8,319 bases of DNA from Gemmatimonadales bacterium (GCA_025929805.1 JAICPP010000146.1:1-8319), one strand, 5' to 3'. Shown: positions 1 through 6,047, counted from the stretch's first letter. The notes: generated by a model from the sequence alone, not told the origin. Program-made: numbers and translations.

Positions 1-2
1 AT

Positions 3-137
3 GCAGACACTCCTGAGGAGCTGCTTATCTTCCTGGTTGCCACCGAAAACCAGACGGCGTGCATTCTTATGGTAGGCCATGGGAACGCGTTTGCTATCCA
101 GCAGATGAGGGAACTTTTCCTAGCTCAATTGAGCTAG
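3..137 (+). CDS. C-terminal end of an unidentified protein (partial, left edge)
   Basis: An open frame enters from the left edge and ends at TAG 135-137, giving 44 visible residues. It begins ADTPEELLIFLV and ends MRELFLAQLS. The composition looks coding: hydrophobic strand-like stretches (LLIFLVA, ACILMVG) are followed by an amphipathic helix (AFAIQQMRELFLAQL). A strand-then-helix ending is seen in small alpha/beta modules such as roadblock/LC7 domains, but that resemblance is weak and I do not assign a family. The frame converges on the response regulator gene, with about 40 nt between stops. Its last codons and stop lie inside the palindrome at 119-138. Only the tail is visible, so start, length and function are unknown. 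A chance open frame of this length is possible. Confidence 0.42.
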   Translation, partial: ADTPEELLIFLVATENQTACILMVGHGNAFAIQQMRELFLAQLS

Positions 138-138
138 G
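119..138. repeat. Perfect 20-bp palindrome between convergent genes
   Basis: CCTAGCTCAATTGAGCTAGG is identical to its own reverse complement. As RNA it would fold into an 8-bp stem with an AATT loop on either strand. It sits where the left-edge frame ends (stop 135-137) and about 40 nt beyond the stop of the response regulator, so transcription from both sides converges on it. Neither strand shows a T-tract after the stem, so it is not a canonical intrinsic terminator. It may be a bidirectional RNA 3'-end stabiliser or a protein-binding site. The symmetry is seen directly; the role is inference. Confidence 0.6.
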
Positions 139-176
139 GGCCAATTTGGGGGTTTAGATAGGGAAATAGGAGGGAA

Positions 177-827
177 TTAGTCGATCGTCACCGCGCCATG
201 ACGCAAGGCATAGACGAGCGCCTGGAGCCGTGATTCCACACCGAGCTTGCCAAGAATATTGACCATATGGGTGCGGACCGTCTCGGTACTGACGTGGAGC
301 TGCTGGCCGATCTCCCGGTCGTTGAGTCCTTCGGCGAGCGCTTGAAGCACCTCGCGCTCTCTTGGTGTGAGCCGCCCCAACGCCAGCTCAGCATCACGAT
401 CCTCCTCGCGCTGCTGAACGGCAAGACGGAGGAGGTCAACGAGCTCCCGTGGGGACATGAGCTGTTCCCCAGCGCTGAGGCCCCGGATCGCGCTAATGAT
501 CTCTTCGATCGCAGCGGACTTATTCATCACGCCGGACGCCCCAGCCTCCACCGCCCGCGCGAGATCCCGGCGATCGACACTCGCAGTAAGGACCAGCACC
601 TGGCTGTGTGAGTTGGCGGCACGAAGATCCCGCACCAGCGTCGCCCCATTGCCATCGGGAAGGACAAGATCGACGACCGCGACATCGATCTCCTTGTTGA
701 GCAGGCCGCGCGCCTCGTCCAATGACCCCGCCTGCGCGACGACCGTGAAGTCAGGCTCCCGATTGAGCATGAACGCGAGCGGCTGGCGGAACGAGGCATG
801 ATCATCGACGAGCAGGATCCGGATCAC
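177..827 (-). CDS. NarL/FixJ-family response regulator (receiver + LuxR-type HTH)
   Basis: This 216-aa cytoplasmic transcription regulator accepts a phosphoryl group from a histidine kinase, almost certainly the one encoded just upstream. Residues 1-118 form a receiver domain: acidic pair D8-D9, phosphoacceptor D53 in VVDLVLPDG, switch threonine T81 in VLTAS, and conserved lysine K103. Residues about 150-212 form a LuxR/GerE helix-turn-helix, with LTPREREVLQALAEG, the turn NDREIGQQLHVS and the recognition helix TVRTHMVNILGKLGV. Length and order are standard for the NarL family. The start is GTG at 827, which overlaps the kinase stop (GTGA). A strong Shine-Dalgarno, GGAGGT, lies in the kinase's last codons (834-839 on the complement), 6 nt from the GTG. 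Translational coupling is therefore likely. Target genes cannot be read from this window. Confidence 0.96.
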   Translation of the reverse strand: MIRILLVDDHASFRQPLAFMLNREPDFTVVAQAGSLDEARGLLNKEIDVAVVDLVLPDGNGATLVRDLRAANSHSQVLVLTASVDRRDLARAVEAGASGVMNKSAAIEEIISAIRGLSAGEQLMSPRELVDLLRLAVQQREEDRDAELALGRLTPREREVLQALAEGLNDREIGQQLHVSTETVRTHMVNILGKLGVESRLQALVYALRHGAVTID

Positions 828-2503
828 TGGACCACCTCCAGCTCGAATGAAAAAACCGAACCGACGCCTGGCGTGGACTGGACCATCAATTCGGTGCCAT
901 GCGACTGGAGGATGCGCCGCGTCGAATACAACCCGAGCCCGACCCCGGCCACCTTTCGGCCTTGGGGGTCCCGGCCACGCCGGAACTTCTCGAAGATCCG
1001 CTCCAGATCCGCCGGATCAATTCCGTAGCCCTGATCCGCTACTTCGACCCGCATCCGCCCCTCCTCCGTCCGCTGCGCCCGCAACTCGATCGGCTTGCCG
1101 TCAGCCGAGTACTTGGCCGCGTTGCTGAGCAGGTTTCGTAGCACTTGCCCCAATCGCTGCGGGTCCGCCCGAACTCGATCCTGCCCGCTCAACCGTGTCG
1201 TCACCGGATGGTCCCCCGGCAAGGTGGTCGCGAAGGCCGCTGCTTCTCCGAGCAGTACCCCGAGGGGCACCGGCCGCATCTGCACCGCGAAGTCGTCCCG
1301 CTCCACCTGCGCCATGGTCTGCATATCGTGCACGAGGGTAGTGATCAGCTCGGTCTCCGCCCGAATCGCCGCCACAGCATCGGCTTGATCCTCCCGGCTC
1401 AATTCGCCGGTCGCCAGCATCGCCGCAAACCCCCGGATCGCGGCCAGCGGTGAGCCCAATTCGTGGGCGACCATGGCCGTGAAATCGGCTTTCAGGACCG
1501 CCAGTTCGGCCAGCCGGTGGGAGTACTCGTGCTCGGCCACCAGCAGGATTTCCCGCTCGGCCGCGATCCGCCGCAACTCCAGGACACCGCCGACCGCGAT
1601 CGCCGCGGCGAACGCCAGCCGCAGCACGTTCGCGCTGGTCAGGACCGGGGTGAAGGCCCATGGCCAGAAGAGGTTGTAGAGCTGGGCACCGGCCAGGAGC
1701 ACCATGGCAACGGTGAGCCAGCCCCCGAGCACCCGCCGCGAGGAGTGCCGGACGAGTCCCACCACGGTAATCACCGCTAAGCCCAACGGGATGCTGGAGA
1801 GGACCCAGTGCCAGCCGGTCAGCCCCTGAAGGGGCACATCCCCACTGAGCGCCGCCTCTTCCAGGCTGGTGATATGTACCAGTGCCGGCAAATGCTCCGA
1901 TTGGGTGACCGCCACGACGCCGAGCACGCTCACGGCGGTGACGAGCGCGAAGGCCCGGCGCGTGAAGTGCGGCGGGTTCGCCGGTAGGATCCCGATCGCG
2001 AAGAGCCCACCGGAAATCGTCCAGGTCACCAGTGCCGCGTACATGGCTTGGTTGAGATCGGGACTGGCTTGGAGAAGGAGGCGAAGATCGCCAAATGCGA
2101 GACCGCCGATACCCAGGACTACAAAGCCGGCTGCGAACCAGCGGAGACGCTGTCCCGCCCGGCTGTCGGGAAAGAGGATCAACACTAGGGCACCAAAGAG
2201 GCGAGCCATGCCGGACGCGGCCTCTACCCCCTCGGCAGCAGTTGGCGAGATCACCACAAACCGGGCCTGCTGGACCGTCAGGATCACCACTGCCCAGGCT
2301 AGGATGGCAACAGCAAGACCAGCCGCCACGAGCAGCATGGTCCGGTCGCTGCCTCGCTCGAGCCGATGATCCTGGTCTGCCGGGCTGCCAGCGGTGGACA
2401 CAGCGACGCCAGCCGGACCACGCCAATCCCGGCCGGCTCTGGACCTGGTCTCGCCTTTCGCCAAGGTTGCCCCGATTTCCGCTTTTGAAGCTTCCTTCGG
2501 CAT
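824..2503 (-). CDS. Multi-pass membrane sensor histidine kinase
   Basis: This 559-aa kinase is the partner of the response regulator with which it overlaps. About eight hydrophobic segments lie at roughly 56-78, 98-112, 122-139, 153-173, 184-200, 232-251, 260-278 and 290-308. The loops are short, so there is no sizeable extracytoplasmic sensor domain. A helical linker (310-340) leads to the dimerisation/phosphoacceptor segment MVAHELGSPLAAIRGFA, with H347 as the phosphorylation site. The ATPase domain has an N box (NLLSNAAKYS, N457 and N461), G1 box (DQGYGI, 490-495), F box (IFEKF, 503-507) and G2 box (GVGLGL, 520-525), so it should be active. The stimulus is unknown; intramembrane sensing is an inference from the topology. 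The start is uncertain. ATG 2503 gives a 55-residue polar, basic extension with no visible Shine-Dalgarno, and the alternative ATG at 2338 starts directly at the first membrane helix but also lacks a clear one. Confidence 0.93.
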   Translation of the reverse strand: MPKEASKAEIGATLAKGETRSRAGRDWRGPAGVAVSTAGSPADQDHRLERGSDRTMLLVAAGLAVAILAWAVVILTVQQARFVVISPTAAEGVEAASGMARLFGALVLILFPDSRAGQRLRWFAAGFVVLGIGGLAFGDLRLLLQASPDLNQAMYAALVTWTISGGLFAIGILPANPPHFTRRAFALVTAVSVLGVVAVTQSEHLPALVHITSLEEAALSGDVPLQGLTGWHWVLSSIPLGLAVITVVGLVRHSSRRVLGGWLTVAMVLLAGAQLYNLFWPWAFTPVLTSANVLRLAFAAAIAVGGVLELRRIAAEREILLVAEHEYSHRLAELAVLKADFTAMVAHELGSPLAAIRGFAAMLATGELSREDQADAVAAIRAETELITTLVHDMQTMAQVERDDFAVQMRPVPLGVLLGEAAAFATTLPGDHPVTTRLSGQDRVRADPQRLGQVLRNLLSNAAKYSADGKPIELRAQRTEEGRMRVEVADQGYGIDPADLERIFEKFRRGRDPQGRKVAGVGLGLYSTRRILQSHGTELMVQSTPGVGSVFSFELEVVQ

Positions 2504-3005
2504 TAGCTTGTCGTTCGCTGCGCACGGCGCATTCAGCGTATCCTAGGAAAGACTGGCGCCTGCTCTTGTGTCGTATGATCGCGCAACGCGAGCCGGAAGA
2601 CCTGAGCACGTAACGTCGTTCCGATCGGGCGCGGATAATGATCATCAGCAGTCGCCCACATCGTCACGAACGGCCGAGGAGATCTCGGCGATCACCCGCA
2701 AGCTGGTAATCCAACCGGATGTGCCGTCTCTTACCCACCACGGGTGCATGAACCTCACTCCGGTTCCAAAGGCGCTTACGCGTTGCATTGCCGAACACGG
2801 AAAATACCATGTTCAAGCTTCAAAAGTATGCCTTCTCCCGGCAATGCTCGTCTAGGCTGTCTTCAGGGTCCACGTCATCATGTACGCTCTATATTATCAT
2901 ATCATGGTCGTATTCATCGCGAGATCCCGCCATGACCACCAGATACCGGCAATGAGCGATCCGTCAACCTCCGGGATACGCCAGACAGGCAAATAGGAGC
3001 GCGCG

Positions 3006-3056
3006 ATGCACCATCCGGAAATGCCGATCCAACGACAGCGAACCTGCCGGATTTAG
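3006..3056 (+). CDS. Possible 16-codon leader ORF upstream of the M41-like gene
   Basis: AGGAG (2995-2999) lies exactly 6 nt before ATG 3006. The frame reads MHHPEMPIQRQRTCRI and stops at TAG 3054-3056. The ribosome-binding site is better placed than that of the following gene, whose start is 63 nt further on. A hairpin-forming stretch lies between the two. The peptide has no run of a single amino acid that would suggest classical attenuation. It may be a translated leader or a chance match; the Shine-Dalgarno and its spacing are the only positive evidence. Confidence 0.28.
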   Translation: MHHPEMPIQRQRTCRI

Positions 3057-3059
3057 TAC

Positions 3060-3088
3060 GCTATGGGGCGACGGCCCCGTGCGATAGC
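3060..3088 (+). promoter_or_regulatory. Bulged hairpin in the presumed 5' UTR of the M41-like gene
   Basis: Outer arms GCTAT (3060-3064) and ATAGC (3084-3088) flank an inner stem GGGGC/GCCCC (3065-3069 with 3074-3078) closed by a GACG loop. A 5-nt bulge (GTGCG) lies on the 3' side. The element sits between the candidate leader stop (3056) and the gene start (3119). No T-tract follows, so it is not an intrinsic terminator. It could influence translation or RNA stability; the pairing is seen directly, the function is inferred. Confidence 0.35.
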
Positions 3089-3118
3089 CAGCAAACGCGG
3101 CTGAAGTGAGAATCAGCG

Positions 3119-3625
3119 ATGACCGACGAGCGACCGGACACTTCCCCTCAATGGAGCGAACACACCGCCTACCACGAGGCCGGCCACGCGGTCACCGGCT
3201 ATATCCTTGGCCGGAACTTTTTCTCCGTATCGATCACCTCCGAGGGGCGTTCGGCAGGGCGCTGTTATTTTGCCCCCCGCCCCGAAGAGTTCAACCCCTG
3301 GAACCGAGACTCAACAACACGGAGATGGTTGGAGATCGACGTGATCACCGATCTCGCCGGCGGGATCGCGGAACGAATAGCGACGGGTGTCGATAACCTG
3401 CAGGGAATGGCCGCGGATGTCTACTCGGCGATAGATACGACAACATTCGTAACCAACAACGAGACGCAACGGCTGGCCTACCTGGCGTGCGCCGAGGAAC
3501 GGGCCGAGTCGATCCTCCGCCAGCACTGGGCAGCGGTCCAGGCACTGGCCGACGCGCTCTTACGGCTCGGCGAGATCGAGTATCCCCAAGCACGAGCCAT
3601 TATCGAGAGCACCCACTCCGGTTAG
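3119..3625 (+). CDS. Stand-alone M41 (FtsH peptidase domain)-like zinc metalloprotein
   Basis: This 168-aa protein resembles the C-terminal peptidase domain of FtsH. It has TAYHEAGHAVTGYILG (16-31), containing the zinc-protease motif HEAGH (19-23, ligands H19 and H23, catalytic E20). FSVSITSEGRSAGR matches the FtsH-like strand after the motif. DLAGGIAERIATG (78-90) and GMAADVYSAI follow, where D100 is the plausible third zinc ligand by position. The end (HWAAVQALADALLRLGEIEYPQARAII) matches the helical finish of M41 domains. There is no AAA ATPase, no membrane helix and no signal peptide, and the length equals roughly the peptidase module alone, so it is probably cytoplasmic and ATP-independent. 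Substrate is unknown. ATG 3119 has only a weak Shine-Dalgarno (AAGTGAG). The gene stands alone between divergent and convergent neighbours. Peptidase family confidence is good; that it is proteolytic is an inference. Confidence 0.85.
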   Translation: MTDERPDTSPQWSEHTAYHEAGHAVTGYILGRNFFSVSITSEGRSAGRCYFAPRPEEFNPWNRDSTTRRWLEIDVITDLAGGIAERIATGVDNLQGMAADVYSAIDTTTFVTNNETQRLAYLACAEERAESILRQHWAAVQALADALLRLGEIEYPQARAIIESTHSG

Positions 3626-3737
3626 ATCACCCGGCATATCGGCGCTGGGGAAGCTTCTCTCGGCAACCACCGCACCAATTCACGAGAATAGCCCCATAGT
3701 CCAGCCTGCCGTAACACCAGGAGAAAGAACTCAGGTA
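3626..3737. other. 112-nt gap between convergent genes
   Basis: The stops of the M41-like gene and of the CxxC protein gene face each other across this gap. I found no stem followed by a T-tract on either strand and no clear repeat, so no intrinsic terminator is annotated. Confidence 0.4.
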
Positions 3738-4001
3738 TCAGGAACTCCAGACGCCGGTGGAATAGCGCGCGGCGAGACCGCCGCAGGAGGAACAGCGGGC
3801 TTCGATATCGTTCCCAGCGCGCTTCAACCGGACTGACCGCAGGCCGGGATGATCCCGCCCACAGCCCGCGCACACGGTCGGCTCCCAGTCATTACGGGCC
3901 TGACCGAGATCGACATAGTCACCCCTGCTCCGCCGAGCGGAACGAGCGCTACGGTCGAAGCTGGGATCCACCTCCGCCATATGCCCATCGTCGCCTCTCA
4001 T
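3738..4001 (-). CDS. Small protein with two CxxC pairs (putative zinc ribbon)
   Basis: With the start at ATG 4001 the protein has 87 residues. A strong Shine-Dalgarno, GGAAGGA (4008-4014 on the complement), lies 6 nt before this ATG and decides the start. The frame stays open upstream to an alternative start at 4145, but that start lacks such support. The C-terminal half carries VCAGC (C44, C47) and CSSC (C70, C73), 22 residues apart, the usual layout of a four-cysteine zinc ribbon. The N-terminal part is polar and arginine-rich (FDRSARSARRSRGDY) and probably disordered or nucleic-acid-contacting. No named family is recognised. The gene runs toward the M41-like gene and away from the HEAT-like gene. 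Metal binding is inferred from the cysteine spacing. Reading of the opposite strand here gives only low-complexity sequence. Confidence 0.58.
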   Translation of the reverse strand: MRGDDGHMAEVDPSFDRSARSARRSRGDYVDLGQARNDWEPTVCAGCGRDHPGLRSVRLKRAGNDIEARCSSCGGLAARYSTGVWSS

Positions 4002-4007
4002 GACCAA

Positions 4008-4014
4008 TCCTTCC
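4008..4014 (-). promoter_or_regulatory. Shine-Dalgarno deciding the start of the CxxC protein
   Basis: The complement reads GGAAGGA, followed by a 6-nt spacer and ATG at 4001. This favours the 87-aa form over the 135-aa form beginning at 4145. Confidence 0.6.
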
Positions 4015-4177
4015 ATGGCATGCTCGCCAGTCCTGCTTCGAGCCAGGCGCGAGGTCACGGCGACTGGCCGGGGCTCCGGCCAAGGCACTACCCAACCCAG
4101 CTCATGCATCCGCCGTCTAACCCGACATCCAATGGAAAGAGCCACTTAGGATTCTCATATACCGGGAGGCCGTTGGT

Positions 4178-4225
4178 ATGTCAAGTCACTCCGCCCGGCT
4201 CGCGGCCAGGCCCTTCGCGGCATAG
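4178..4225 (+). CDS. Possible 15-codon mini-ORF upstream of the HEAT-like gene
   Basis: GGGAGG (4164-4169) lies 8 nt before ATG 4178. The frame reads MSSHSARLAARPFAA and stops at TAG 4223-4225, 83 nt before the HEAT-like gene. The ribosome-binding site is good, while the larger gene downstream has none that is well placed. It may be a leader peptide, or the match may be chance. No homolog is recognisable at this size. Confidence 0.22.
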   Translation: MSSHSARLAARPFAA

Positions 4226-4308
4226 CACTCGCCAGCGGCATTACAATTCCCGGATGGGAGGGCACTCCGGCCGGTACCATTGCATTCCCCGGAGCCGTCG
4301 CCGCTGGA

Positions 4309-5373
4309 TTGGACCGCGAAATGTTGGGACAGGATCGCTCCATCGATGATCTGCTGGACAGGCTCCGGAGCGGCTCTTCGCTCGACCGGCGCCAGCTTGC
4401 CCAGGAGATCGCGGCGATGCCGGGGCGGGCAGCGCTCGTTGACGAGCTGCTCCCGTACCCCGAGGCGCGACGCTGGCTGCGTGGCACGCTGCTGGACCAA
4501 CTCGACCAGGACGAGGCGGCCAGACTCGCCGGCCATCTGCTGGAATGGCGTGAGGATTTCGCCGCTAACCACCGCGACCGGACGACACCGGCAGTCATCA
4601 GCTATCTTCCGATCGACACCCTCCGCCAGCATGCGGCAATCCTAGCCGGCAGCAACGCGGCGAGCGCGTTTTGGGAACGATTGGCGGCGGAAGGGGCCGA
4701 AACCCTGATCTCGGCCGCGATCACCGTCTTCACCACCGGCGAGCCGTCCGCCCGCGAGACCACCCTCCATCTGCTCCTGCTCGACCCGTACAGCCCGCTC
4801 CGCCTTTCACCCGGCGACCAGAGCCGGCTGCTTGCGGCGGCACTCAATGATCCAGATGAAGAGGTCCGGGGTCTCGCGGCGGAATTGGTAGCCGAAACCG
4901 ACCCGGACCGGCTTCTCCACGACCAAGCACGGTGGACACGCGACCCGAGTGAGCGGGTGCGAATGGCAGCATGGGACGTCGCATTCGTGGCCAGCATCGA
5001 GCAGGCGGCCGAAGAGGCAACCCTCCTGCTCAGCGACGAGGCAGCGCCGCTGGCCGCGCGACGAAGCGCGCTCATCGCCCTGGGCGATTACCTGCCAACC
5101 CCGCAGTTCGCCCCGCTGCTGGCACTGATGGTGGTCCACCCAAACCAGGAACTAGCCGAGGATGCCGGGGATCTCCTCTGGACACGCCATCGAACTCCGA
5201 TCGCTGCCCAGGCCGCCGCACAAAGCCCACATGCCGCCGTCCGGGAGATCGCTCAGCGGCTCCTCCATCCAGATCTTGGCTCCCCAGCAGCCGGTGGTTC
5301 CCGTCCGGGCGCGCCTGGCGGGTATGACATTTATCAAGAGATGCTCAAGCTGGGGAAGAAGCCCGAGGAATAG
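4309..5373 (+). CDS. Alpha-helical HEAT-like repeat protein
   Basis: This 354-aa protein has no signal peptide or membrane segment. It is built of short amphipathic helices with HEAT-like pairs, clearest at ALNDPDEEVRGLAAELVAET (178-197), then RDPSERVRMAAWDVAFVAS (211-229), LAARRSALIALGDYLP (248-263) and QSPHAAVREIAQRLL (305-319). Such solenoids usually act as protein-binding scaffolds, and no catalytic motif is visible. The region after about 322 is Gly/Pro-rich (SPAAGGSRPGAPGGYD) and leads to a short helical tail, YQEMLKLGKKPEE, which could be a docking peptide. TTG 4309 gives the longest reading and ATG 4321 is four codons in; neither has a Shine-Dalgarno at proper spacing. It ends one base short of the convergent aldolase stop. 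Function beyond a scaffold-like fold is unknown. Confidence 0.82.
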   Translation: MDREMLGQDRSIDDLLDRLRSGSSLDRRQLAQEIAAMPGRAALVDELLPYPEARRWLRGTLLDQLDQDEAARLAGHLLEWREDFAANHRDRTTPAVISYLPIDTLRQHAAILAGSNAASAFWERLAAEGAETLISAAITVFTTGEPSARETTLHLLLLDPYSPLRLSPGDQSRLLAAALNDPDEEVRGLAAELVAETDPDRLLHDQARWTRDPSERVRMAAWDVAFVASIEQAAEEATLLLSDEAAPLAARRSALIALGDYLPTPQFAPLLALMVVHPNQELAEDAGDLLWTRHRTPIAAQAAAQSPHAAVREIAQRLLHPDLGSPAAGGSRPGAPGGYDIYQEMLKLGKKPEE

Positions 5374-5374
5374 C

Positions 5375-6034
5375 TCAGCCGGAAGATGAAGACCCGCCGG
5401 TGGCATAGACGCTCCGGTAGAGCGCATCGGCCGCATCCGGGCCGATCCCGAGGGGGACGAGATCCGCGTTCCGGGCCGTCACCAGGAGCCGCGCCAGGAA
5501 CTCCAACACTTCCATCCGGCGGAAAGCCTCCGCGACGCTCGCGCCGACCGTCACCGCGCCGTGATTCTCCATCAGCACCACGCTCTCCTGCCCGATTCCC
5601 TGGGCTACCGCCCGGCCGAGATCGTCGCTGCCCGGCTGAATGTAAGGCACCCGAACGATCCGTCCGAGGTAGAGGACCGGCTCTGGAATCAGGTCAGTCG
5701 GCAGATCGAGGTTGGTGCAGGCCGCCAACGTCGCGTAGGGCGGGGACAAGTGGATCACGCTCTGGACATCCGCCCGGAGCTGGTAAATGCGTCGATGGAC
5801 CTGAATTTCACTAGACGCCTCCGTCGGCGTCTCTTCCGGGGCGTCGCCGATACCGCAGAGGATCAGGTCATCCTGGCTTAGGGTGTCGAGCATGGTGCCA
5901 CGGGCCGTCATGATGAACCGGTCAGCGGCCACCCGTGCGCTCATGTTCCCGCTGGTGCCCCAAAGTAGCCCGCGCTGCCCGGCAAGCCGACCGGCCGCCA
6001 CCAGCGCATCGCTGGGCCGCATCCGCGCCAGCAT
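5375..6034 (-). CDS. Class II aldolase/adducin-family protein with one zinc ligand replaced
   Basis: This 219-aa cytoplasmic protein belongs to the family that includes fuculose- and ribulose-phosphate aldolase/epimerases. Family marks in order: GTSGNMSAR (26-34) and TARG (43-46), which bind the phosphate/substrate; SSE (74-76) with E76 at the catalytic glutamate position; VIHLSPPYAT (93-102); and MENHGAVTVG (155-164) with zinc ligand H158. The usual HxH zinc pair reads H95-L-S97, so one canonical zinc histidine is missing. Activity and substrate are therefore open; sugar-phosphate cleavage should not be assumed. The start is ATG 6034, because AAAGGAG (6041-6047 on the complement) sits 6 nt upstream; a longer reading from 6100 lacks this. 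It is a single gene, divergent from the secreted barrel protein, and its TGA lies one base from the HEAT-like gene's TAG. Confidence 0.9.
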   Translation of the reverse strand: MLARMRPSDALVAAGRLAGQRGLLWGTSGNMSARVAADRFIMTARGTMLDTLSQDDLILCGIGDAPEETPTEASSEIQVHRRIYQLRADVQSVIHLSPPYATLAACTNLDLPTDLIPEPVLYLGRIVRVPYIQPGSDDLGRAVAQGIGQESVVLMENHGAVTVGASVAEAFRRMEVLEFLARLLVTARNADLVPLGIGPDAADALYRSVYATGGSSSSG

Positions 6035-6040
6035 CACGTG

Positions 6041-6047
6041 CTCCTTT
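6041..6047 (-). promoter_or_regulatory. Shine-Dalgarno deciding the aldolase-family start
   Basis: The complement reads AAAGGAG, then CACGTG, then ATG at 6034. The 6-nt spacing is ideal. It selects the 219-aa protein over the 241-aa reading whose extra N-terminal residues do not resemble the family. Confidence 0.7.

Larger units (their letters stand above)
2504..3118. other. 615-nt divergent intergenic region between the kinase operon and the M41-like gene
   Basis: I see no convincing protein gene here apart from the 16-codon candidate at 3006-3056. The stretch should hold the promoters of the kinase operon (leftward) and the peptidase gene (rightward). Its most distinctive part is an AT-rich island at about 2888-2906 (TATATTATCATATCAT), much richer in A+T than its surroundings. 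It contains -10-like strings on both strands, such as TATATT on plus and GATAAT on minus. I could not pair these confidently with a -35 at 16-18 nt. A bulged hairpin lies at 3060-3088. The plus-strand open frame at 2568-2855 has no recognisable domain and no good ribosome-binding site, so I left it out. Confidence 0.55.
4002..4308. other. 307-nt divergent intergenic region
   Basis: This stretch separates the start of the minus-strand CxxC protein from the start of the plus-strand HEAT-like gene. It holds the Shine-Dalgarno of the CxxC gene and a possible mini-ORF at 4178-4225. The frame of the HEAT-like gene stays open leftward to a TAG at 4147-4149 but offers no ATG, GTG or TTG before 4309. 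I saw no promoter pair I would defend and no notable repeat. Confidence 0.45.

Noticed and set aside
119..138. Intrinsic terminator for the regulator operon or the left-edge gene
   Set aside because: The symmetry is perfect but no run of T follows the stem on either strand, so it is recorded only as a palindrome.
1101..2645. 514-codon open frame on the minus strand overlapping the kinase
   Set aside because: It overlaps the kinase on the same strand in another frame and its product is Arg/Gly/Ala-rich with no motif, while the kinase frame has every expected box. It is a GC-rich shadow frame.
2671..2690. GCCGAG/CTCGGC stem-loop in the intergenic region
   Set aside because: A 6-bp stem with a 5-nt loop is expected often by chance in DNA of this composition, and it has no informative position.
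2568..2855. 95-codon plus-strand open frame in the kinase/peptidase intergenic region
   Set aside because: No domain, no Shine-Dalgarno at usable spacing and an unbiased polar composition. It is most simply a chance frame.
2888..2906. Specific promoter calls in the AT-rich island
   Set aside because: Several -10-like strings exist on both strands, but none has a -35 partner at 16-18 nt that I would defend.
3849..4349. 166-codon plus-strand open frame overlapping the CxxC protein gene and the HEAT-like start
   Set aside because: The product is low-complexity and it overlaps better supported genes at both ends. The minus strand has the placed Shine-Dalgarno and the cysteine pairs.
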